A DNA stretch of 64,000 nucleotides from Taudactylus pleione (Eukaryota; Chordata; Amphibia; Anura; Myobatrachidae), in the NCBI GenBank assembly GCA_031769625.1, contig JAUIMM010000213.1, forward strand, positions 5,661,501 to 5,725,500, read 5' to 3'. Below, in pieces: positions 56,111 through 64,000 of the stretch; position 1 is the first letter of the stretch, and each line of letters starts with the position of its first letter. The notes under the pieces were generated by a model, which did no database searches, was not told the DNA's origin, and was given only the letters and a program-made list of their open reading frames with translations. A program made the position numbers and the translations under genes.

Positions 56111-57930
56111 TGTTGAAGTTGAATAATTGAGTGAGACAAGTTCAGTTTAAAATGTAATCGCAGCGACGCCATCTTGCGAATGGCCACAAGACTCCATTTT
56201 GGAAATGAGATCACAAGACACCATTTTGTGTGGTCAGCATTAATTCAAGTTATAACCCATTAACTAAGAACAGATGGCAATGTTTTTGTTAACACCAAGG
56301 GCAACGGGAAAAACCAGCTTTCTAAGTAGAAGTAAATAAGGAGAGACAATGGGTATTTTTACATACAAATTGGGAATCCCGGGATGCAGATAAAGTATAG
56401 TTGTGGCAATTGTAATATAATATCTACACAATTGGATTTGCCTGAATTCTAGACAAGATGGCTCTAAATCCCATAGTTTGAGGTGATAATACATTTGCAC
56501 TTCACACAAGTGTCTGTGAGAACAAAAGAGGTTTTGTTTTCCTTTGAACACAGCAGGTGGGGGCCTGCTGACAGAGGGCATGTGGAATTACAACCCTCAG
56601 CCATCCACACTGCTGGATGTTCACTTCGTGTATGAGAGATTATGCACTTAAATCTCACCCATTAATAACTAGCGTCCTTATATCAAACCCCGAATACCCA
56701 CACACTACATATTCGCACATAAGGTTCCATAAGCATCAAAATGTATGATTCAAGTTGGTTAAGTTAGTTTAAATGCTAAGAAATAGAGGTTTTTGATATC
56801 TAAGGTATTATATATGATAAGCAAGGTATGTTTGATCTCGTTCTGATGCCTACGCTTTTTACAGAATCCCGGTGTTATCGGTGGAGAGATCGCATCATGC
56901 AAACTCAAGTTATGGATCGCAGAACTTATAAGCAACAAAATGTTTTAGTTGATGGAATGTTACAGGAGGCGTTACCAGAAAGACCCCGGCTGTTAGAGGC
57001 AGGAAAAGTCTATTTGAAACAACCTGTTAAATGTGTCGTTACATATGCTCCTCCTCTGGGAACCAATGAGATCAGCAGGAAGTTTCCCCTTTGTCCTGTT
57101 TCAGTCTGGGGGGGAATAAATACATGTGTCCAAACACTGGTTTGGCAGTTCATGCTGAATTTTGGGTGAGCTGAGGATATCTAGTCAGAAGTCTATCTCT
57201 GGATCCAGAGGCGCAGCGTATGTATAACCGTACTTGGGCCCTCATTCAGAGCCGTACGCTCTGAGCAGAGCGCACGCTCTGAATGAGGGCCGGGCTCCAT
57301 TTTCATGGAGCGTCCTCCTGGACGCTCGTATAGCTGTGGGTCACCACCCACAGGCTATACGAGCGTGCTTTTTGATGGCCGCGATGGTCGAGACCATCGC
57401 GACCATCGAAATTGCGAGCCGGAGCCTGCGGTTGAGGTTTTCAACCGCAAGCTCCGGAGTGATTTTGGCTCTATTAGAGCCAAAATCACTCCCACTGACA
57501 TCACTAGTGATGTCAGTGGGCCGGCTTCTGACGGGAGGCGTTCCCGTGGGAACGCCCCCGTCAGGGAGGCACGCCCCCGGCACGCCCACCAAAGGGGGCG
57601 TGCTGTCAATCAACATTGACAGCACGCCCCCTTTGATCGGACACAACGAGCGAAGGACTTTCCTTCGCTCGTCGCGTCTGGCGCATGCGCACGACGGAGC
57701 TCCCTCCGTCGTGCGCATGCTCAGTGCATAACATCGACCCACTTGCGAGCGGACAGCCGCTCGCGAGTGGGTCTGAATCAGGCCCTTGGTCTGTATTATT
57801 TCCTTTTACGCCTAAATTATGTATGTATAGATTGCGTGTAACTGACTATACTTTTACCTGAATAATACTTGTGCGTTGGAACCACAAGATTCCACTCCTG
57901 TCTTTATTTGCGGTCATACTGCGTACGCAA
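56111..57930 (+). mobile_element. Probable 3' LTR, interrupted by a MITE
   Basis: It begins TGTTGAAG directly after the purine tract. It contains two near-copies of AAGAC(T/A)CCATTTTG (about 56,190 and 56,217) and AATAAATAC at about 57,115. The 3' limit is uncertain (perhaps near GCGTACGCA at 57,925). The 549-bp hairpin-chain MITE at 57,236 lies inside. Because the second LTR is not in the window, the assignment is inference. Confidence 0.45.
57236..57784. mobile_element. Hairpin-chain MITE of the GGGCCTGATTCAG superfamily
   Basis: The ends are GGGCCCTCATTCAGAGC and TGGGTCTGAATCAGGCC, with CTT on both sides (57,233-57,235 and 57,785-57,787). The left end is itself a palindrome (57,237-57,291). 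Consecutive stem-loops follow: 57,308-57,327; 57,322-57,367; 57,374-57,407; 57,419-57,457; 57,456-57,492 (17-bp perfect arms); 57,491-57,520 (30-bp perfect palindrome); 57,529-57,562; 57,590-57,635 (21-bp perfect arms, 4-nt loop); 57,646-57,672 (12-bp perfect); 57,683-57,720 (17-bp perfect); 57,736-57,773 (one mismatch). Almost no base lies outside a stem. Open frames of 100-165 codons on both strands arise from the symmetry and are not genes. Confidence 0.92.
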
Positions 57931-57935
57931 TTAGC

Positions 57936-58013
57936 GTTGTCTTAGAGGTTTTTAGGCAGGGTTTTGTCTTAGAGGTTCTAGGCAGGTGAATCTTAGAGGT
58001 TTATAGGCAGGAA
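57936..58013. repeat. Three-copy tandem repeat
   Basis: TCTTAGAGGTTTxTAGGCAGG occurs three times at about 25-30 bp spacing. Confidence 0.8.
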
Positions 58014-58626
58014 TGTATTAAAAGGTTTATTTACAAAGTTAACAGTATGCTGGAACTTGTAGTTTCACAACAACTGGAGAGTAACAAGATAGCAAGGCAG
58101 CTATAGAGTATGCTTGTTACCTCTCACCAAACTTCCGGATGCTACTGTTCTGGCAAGTAGTAACCTATCTAAACAATTGTCTATGCACTAAGCCTTCAAA
58201 GATCATTGACTTTGTTTCTGTCTTTCCAGCCTCCATTGATCAAGGCTTTGGTCTTAGATCTTTTAGTCCCAGCACAGAAATTTCTATCCTCTGTGATGAA
58301 CAGATATTGTATAATCTCAGCTTTCACACTCCGCCCATCCCTTTCATTCTCTTACCCAGATTCTAATAACAGCTCTTAGGCTTTAATGCTGAATAAATGG
58401 CAAGAGCTCTTAGCACAGGCTGCAAATAGGCTAAAGCTACAATGCAGAAATATCCACAATTGTAGAAACTTCACACTGTAGAGACATTTCATACTGAGGA
58501 ATGCACCTCTCGTTAATAGCATACACAGCTTCATTGTAGGTTTTTACTATAGTAACTTGAGCGTCTTGAGTATTATACACATTTTCTCAGGCCATTTAGT
58601 CCTCCAGACCTATCCTGTTACACATA

Positions 58627-58999
58627 CATTGAAGTGCCAGAAGTCATGGGATAGATGCCTAGTAACTTGCAGGACCCCCTCTAGACCATAAAAGTGTAGC
58701 AACTCGATGTGGAATCAATTCCACAAGTGGACGGAAGACCTCTGGACACCTGTTCACCAATGTCGTCTGGATAGCTTCCCACAGCTCCCTGATATTTGTA
58801 GGTGCAGGATCTTATGTCCAAATTAACCTCTCTACCACTTTCCAAAATGCTTGATTGTGTTCATGTCGATTGGGTTCATATTGGGCGAACGTGTTGGTCA
58901 CGCGTTCACCAGTTCACTGTACTGATGTTGGCCACACCAGTACAGTGAAGCCACCTACCATTGCATATTGCTATCTCATGACTTTTTGGCACTTCAGTT
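58627..58999 (-). mobile_element. Mariner-like element, internally deleted
   Basis: ACATTGAAGTGCCAGAAGTC at the left and GACTTTTTGGCACTTCAGTT at the right are inverted termini. On the minus strand, near 58,875-58,900, the translation SPNMNPIDMNTIKHF corresponds to the third catalytic box of a Tc1/mariner transposase, with aspartate in the acidic position. Most of the gene is gone. Confidence 0.65.
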
Positions 59000-61350
59000 A
59001 GTTACATACTATAATATTTATTCACACAGTAACTGTTCATTTTCTAGATGTCCTGTAGCAGATCAACAGGGCTTCAGGATGTATAATAACTCCAATGGGG
59101 AAAAACCTGCAGACACCTGGGGCAATCAATTCTCTCAATGCAAACAGAAGATGATGTGTGTGGAGTGGGTTCAGGTCATTTTTTCTCAGAATCCATAAAC
59201 CTCGTAAAAATGGATTTTAAAGTGCAACTGAATTGCTTATTATTCTAGGAGTAGTAAAAAGATGTCACAACCAAGAGGACCTTTAACAGGTGAAAAACAT
59301 CCTTCACTAACTAGGACATGAAGATGCTCTCTTGGGGGCTGTTTTACATGAATAAATGCAGCCAACTCTGAATACGGGTGGAGAGCCACATTTATTTTCA
59401 AGTCTGTCATGCAGCCAAATCTGTGTCTGCCATGAGTGGGACTCTGAACTGTCGCCTTGATATGTAAGGTTTTCCTTGAAGAAACTTCAACACTAGAAAA
59501 GAACTTTAGTAACTTGCTAGATAGGTGTGGTTTCACCAAGTATGCCGCTATATGCTTAAAGGATGCTCCCAGGAAAGCCATAGCACATTTTTTTGTATAA
59601 TTTGATGACAGTGTAAGCAGGCTACACTATGTAGTCAACCAATGCTAGATACACTCATACATACATATACACACACACACACACACACACACGGGTGCTG
59701 TGATGCAGACTGTGGTTCTCTCCCATTTTCGTGACCAACCCAATGAAAAATTTGAGTGACAGCAATACCTGTCGCAGGAGATTGGAACAAACAACTGTTG
59801 GAGCACCTTGCTCATTTGCTTGTCTCTGTCTTGTAAAATATTACTCTGTAGAAGGAAATTGTGTAAATGCAAAGTTTCTAGACACTTTACATATTTTGGA
59901 GGAACGGACACTACATTAGGAATAGATAGACATAGATCTAGGTCTTCCATTGATGCTGACTCCGATGCAAGGGAAGGGCAAAACATAGATGCAATATATC
60001 TCCTTATTCCAGATAGTTCAACATCATCAAAAGGTTAAAGCGAACTTGTAATGCTAGCTAAAGTAAGTACATTTTCTCATTGCAAATGTTAATGAAACCT
60101 TACTGAAGAGACCATTCTCCCTCTCATAAAAGTTTGTCCTGAAGCCCAGCCCTTATGGTATATACACATTGACAATATAAACATGCCTTGTGCAGCTACA
60201 GTAGGATGCCTCACAATGTCTTCCCACAGGAAAGGCAAATGTACTCATAGACTTTAGCACTTGAGTACAAAAAGTATCAAACAGTAGCACGGGCAAGATT
60301 GCCAAAATGGTTTCACTTCAGATTATACCACATCTGTTATCAAGATTACAGAGGGTGGGGGGGAGGGAAATATGGTGATAAAATAAATGATAAAAAAAAC
60401 ACCCATTTTTTGCATGCGAAAAAGAATCAGGTCTAATTGAATATCCCCGTAAATCCTCAAAGTATGTGCTAAAGCCAGAACTTTGGACATAAAATCGCAC
60501 AGATAAAGCAAATTTCTCTAAATAACCAGGAAACAGAATCCTACCAATGAATTTCCATACACTTCAAAGGCATCAAAAACATACATATATCCTGAAGCAA
60601 TGTTGGTAGTTTCCACACATTAAAACCATTTAAACCTAAGATTATGAATGTCTGGTAATTAAAGCATGCACCATTTTTGCAATCCCTTCACTAACTGTAA
60701 TATTATTACAGAAGAGTCAAAGCTAATAAACTCTTAGGAAAACAGTGAGTAATGCTGTAAAAGGCTTTATCTAATTCTTACCACACATTTATTATAATAG
60801 CAGCTACAATCGTCACAGAAAAGTGGGGAAGGGGTTCATATTCAGAGAGCTTTAATTTGCCGGGTTGTACATGCCCTCCTGCAACTTTCACTACGTGCAC
60901 TGCGCCCATCTGTCCTTTTTAGCATTGTATTTATATAGAATAAGGCAGTTGTTTATTATAGTTGCACAGGGTTAAAACATAAGCTGCTCTTTGGTTTTAA
61001 ATGTGTTAAATAGAGAGAGCACAGCCAAGGTCCAGGTGGTCGAATAGTGCTACAATACCAGGGTGCAGGGCCTAGAGGACTGCACCGTCACCGCAACGTG
61101 GCGCCTATATGTAGCATGCAAGGTGCCTGGAATGACACCCTGCTGCCTAGAAAGCCTGTTGAACGCTGCAGAGCCGCCAGGAGCATTGTAAGGAATATCC
61201 GAGGGCGCAGCTTCTCCCCATGGTGCCAGTGGCCCAGCACCCTCATTGTGGCAACATGAAGTCACAAGTTCTGGCGGCCAGAACAGGGTGCTCTAACAAC
61301 TGGCTTCGGCCTGGCTGTTGTACTAATTATATATAAGCAAAATAAACGCT
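59000..61350. other. No gene recognised
   Basis: It contains an (AC)n microsatellite at about 59,666-59,692 and otherwise unassigned sequence. I saw no transposon ends or protein domains. Confidence 0.35.
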
Positions 61351-62890
61351 AGGGAAATTGTAACAGTTTTGCAAAGTACCGATTTATTGGGATTTAAAGC
61401 GGCAATTTTTATATATTCAAAACCAACCTTGTTTTGCCTAGAAAATAATTGCTGCTTTAACTCCCACAGAAAAATCACCAAAAAAATCTGCACTTTCACA
61501 AACACATTCTTGTGTTTCTTCTTGTTTCTGAATCCATTCCCCTTGTTTTTGAATCATGTTTAATTCACCCCTCAAAATATTAGATGGTCTGCACAGCACA
61601 CATCAAGGTACATACACCGCTACTCTCCAGTCTCTGAAGAAGCTTGCAGTACATACAGTACATTGAACATGTCATCGTCTACTAGCAGCTCTCTCACTAC
61701 ATTAAACACTTTAATTTTTCTCTTAAAATACAACTTGGATTATTTTAAAGTTTACCTCAAATTAACAAGGAGAGTGAGAGGTTAAGAAGCATTTTTTAGT
61801 CCATGTAGAACTTGTCCCACAAATTTTGCACCAGTGCAGACTGGTTGGTCTTTGTGTCTCCATTTATATTTTTAAGTCTTTTTGAGATGTGTAAACTGCT
61901 GTGCGCCCATTCACATTGTAATCAATTGGGGGATTTAAATATTTGTTGGTACCCTTAAGTAATGGGCATCCGACAGGTGATAACCAATTGTTATACTGAT
62001 GAACGTAAGTGCCACGGGAGCCTATTACTTAACATGCATTTCGTGCCCAAATGCAAAGATATTAGCTGCGTAAAGCAGCTAAACCCATACAAACTACTCG
62101 GCGCAGTGAGTTTGGGTGCCCAAGAGCCCGATTTTGGGAGAATTTCTGCTCTCCATCCCAGGAGGGAGTGAGCAGAAATAATGAGCGACCGCTGCAATCG
62201 CGACCATCAGCACAAACAAGCGAATTGCTCATGGAAACTTTAGACGGGACAATTTAATTACTCTAAAAAGCCACATCCCTCCCCCCTCACTCTTTATCTT
62301 ATTTTAATATTCATACTTTTCACATGGAAATCCTCTTGGTTTTGCATTGCTCCTCAGAACTAGATGAACCGGAGCGCCAACTTGTTACGTTTGAAAGGAA
62401 CACCCTCACTCCTTCCAAATCCTCCCCTTGGTCTTTACAAATTGTGTTCTTCCGCAAATGCTGCCATCTTGCTCCATAGGTCTATACATTTTTGCACAAA
62501 TCTAGCAAATTGGAACACATGCTTGGACTAAAGCTTATTTTGCACTGAGTAAGGAAGGCAATAAGTTAAAGCAATATATTCAATAAAAGTTGCAGGAAAG
62601 CATGCACACATTCTATGCTACAAGGAGTTTACGATGACTGTGTTACTAGTTTGTATATGCCTTCCTGTGGCTTGTACTAAAGACACTGCTTTTTCACTCT
62701 GGCTTCCCTCTATGCTGTTTTATATAATGAGGCAGAGTTGTTTATTATAGTTGCACAGAGATAAAATACAAAGTTTCTCTATCGATATAAATATGAGGAG
62801 CAAACAACCCAGCTGTATGGTATTCACGGATAATTACAAACTCTGATCTTCAATTTGCTTTAGCACCTTTGAATGGCTTGCGAGTAGCCG
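61351..62890. other. No gene recognised; MITE centre at 61.39-61.47 kb
   Basis: GATTTAAAGCGGCAATTTTT...AAAACCAACCTTG resembles the middle of the MITE at 53,719-53,922. The remainder is unassigned. Confidence 0.35.
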
Positions 62891-62894
62891 CTCA

Positions 62895-63235
62895 GGTGGT
62901 CGACAGTAAACACGTCGACATTCATGATGTTGACACCACCATGTCAACACTAGAATGTCCATATGGCTCAACATATTAAACAGGCACGATGTAAACATCT
63001 GAAATGTTGCTATGTGAACATGTAGACATTTTCCGAATGCAGATGATAGGGGCAGGCTGCGGGCAGGTTATGGGGGTAATACCAGCTACAACAAGAACTG
63101 CTGCTTACATGACCCCTGGGACACAGTAGGAAGACCCTTGAGCCGCTGCAGCCGCCGTGATCAGGTAAGTGATCTCTGGGCCATCAGGGATGCTAGGACA
63201 ACATTCTATCATGTCGACATGACATCCGTGCTTAC
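62895..63235. repeat. GTCGAC-type repeat, decayed
   Basis: ACGTCGACATTCATGATGTTGACACC on the left and ATCATGTCGACATGACATCC on the right, as in the foldbacks at 30.99, 33.94 and 38.9 kb. Confidence 0.55.
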
Positions 63236-63265
63236 CTAACATACCACACATCAAGGGTATACTAT

Positions 63266-63768
63266 GGGTCTGATTCTGCTAGAACGCACGCACCGCAGTT
63301 GCTAATATTAGCGGTGAAATGCAAATGGTTGCAATCGCATTGCTATCACAGCTTACCATAAGGACACCCACTTCCCCATACACACATCCGTATACTTGGG
63401 CAACATAGCAAAATAATCTGTAACATAGGACCCATACGCACAGTTAGGGCGGGTCAGACCTCACTCAGGAATTGCTAACTTCAGGTTACGCTATAAGGCC
63501 TCAGGCTGCGTATAGAATTGCAATGGATAATTTATGCATGCCCTTGCAACGCCATCCCAATGCACTGGCGCGCCTGCGTTCACCCGACCCCCCGTCACCA
63601 CACACAAACTGCAATTCTTGTCAATCACTGCGCTCGGGTTCTGCGTAACCTCTGCAAACGCATTTCCCATCGCAATTGCTAGTTCGCGCACTGCGATGCA
63701 TACGTAATGCAAATTAATTGACCGATTGCGTGCATCTTTGCAACTGCAATCCTTGCCGAATCAGGCCC
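63266..63768. mobile_element. GGGCCTGATTCAG-family MITE
   Basis: GGGTCTGATTCTGC at the left, GCCGAATCAGGCCC at the right, with TAT duplicated (63,263-63,265 and 63,769-63,771). The interior is colinear with the copies at 0.58 and 3.17 kb. 503 bp. Confidence 0.88.
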
Positions 63769-64000
63769 TATATACGAAGGTGTATTTAACCAATACGACT
63801 GTGCAACACCTCTTTAAGCTATGTGAAAGTATTTTTTTTTTTATTTCTTTTTCTCCCCTAATGCTAAGTACATGAACGATTTCACTCACAATCGGACCAA
63901 CCTTACGATTTTCAGTGATTAAACAATATTGAGAACATCTTATTTTGAGTTTATACACTAGAGATTTATCGTTTCAATCCAAACGATTATATGTCCTTAA

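Noticed and set aside
57234..57742. Overlapping open frames of 165, 133 and 104 codons on both strands
   Set aside because: They lie inside the hairpin-chain MITE. The symmetry of the stems suppresses stops on both strands at once, and the translations show no domain.

Overview
The window looks like intergenic DNA from a vertebrate with a large, transposon-rich genome, most likely an amphibian and probably a frog or toad. The grounds are two DIRS-type tyrosine-recombinase retrotransposons, at least six Tc1/mariner copies or remnants of different families, amphibian-style LINE tails ending in a GGCGCTATATAAATA-like motif, and a very high density of short foldback elements (MITEs) with TTA/TAA or other 3-bp target duplications. 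The species call is inference. I found no convincing host-gene exon, tRNA, rRNA or CRISPR array. Every protein similarity I can defend belongs to a mobile element, and nearly all of those reading frames are broken.

Layout. 0-7.4 kb: MITEs, one of them a chain of hairpins (3.74-4.25 kb), and a large foldback element with about 375-bp arms (4.3-6.4 kb), then a minisatellite-bearing repeat. 8.4-8.7 kb: small foldback around a TA microsatellite. 8.7-13.2 kb: first DIRS element on the minus strand, lacking most of its reverse transcriptase. 13.7-15.3 kb: a decayed MITE and a truncated Tc1 element. 15.3-21.1 kb: second DIRS element, almost full length but mutated at catalytic positions. 22.66-25.38 kb: Tc1 element split by a 1,160-bp solo LTR. 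26.6-29.8 kb: hAT scraps, a Tc1 tail, a 219-bp MITE, a nearly intact 1.65-kb Tc1-like transposon and a LINE tail. 30.98-34.11 kb: four inverted-repeat families nested inside one another. 34.25-35.8 kb: foldback repeat with a hAT MITE inside. 35.9-37.0 and 45.7-47.1 kb: chains of TTA/TAA-targeting MITEs placed end to end. 37-53 kb: scattered MITEs and long stretches with no recognisable content. 54.4-57.9 kb: remnant of an endogenous retrovirus-like element whose probable LTR is interrupted by a MITE made almost wholly of consecutive near-perfect hairpins (57,236-57,784). 58-64 kb: a mariner-like remnant, microsatellites and a last MITE.

The most unusual structure is the 549-bp hairpin-chain element at 57.24-57.78 kb. 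About a dozen separate stem-loops, with arms of 8 to 21 bp, lie head to tail with almost no spacer. More decayed chains of the same design occur at 3.74, 46.7 and 48.5 kb in elements with different termini, so this may be a recurring architecture. A second recurring signal is a hammerhead-ribozyme-like core (TGA-N-RAA, stem, GAAACG) in five unrelated repeats. All boundaries and homologies here come from reading the sequence by eye; no database or folding program was run.
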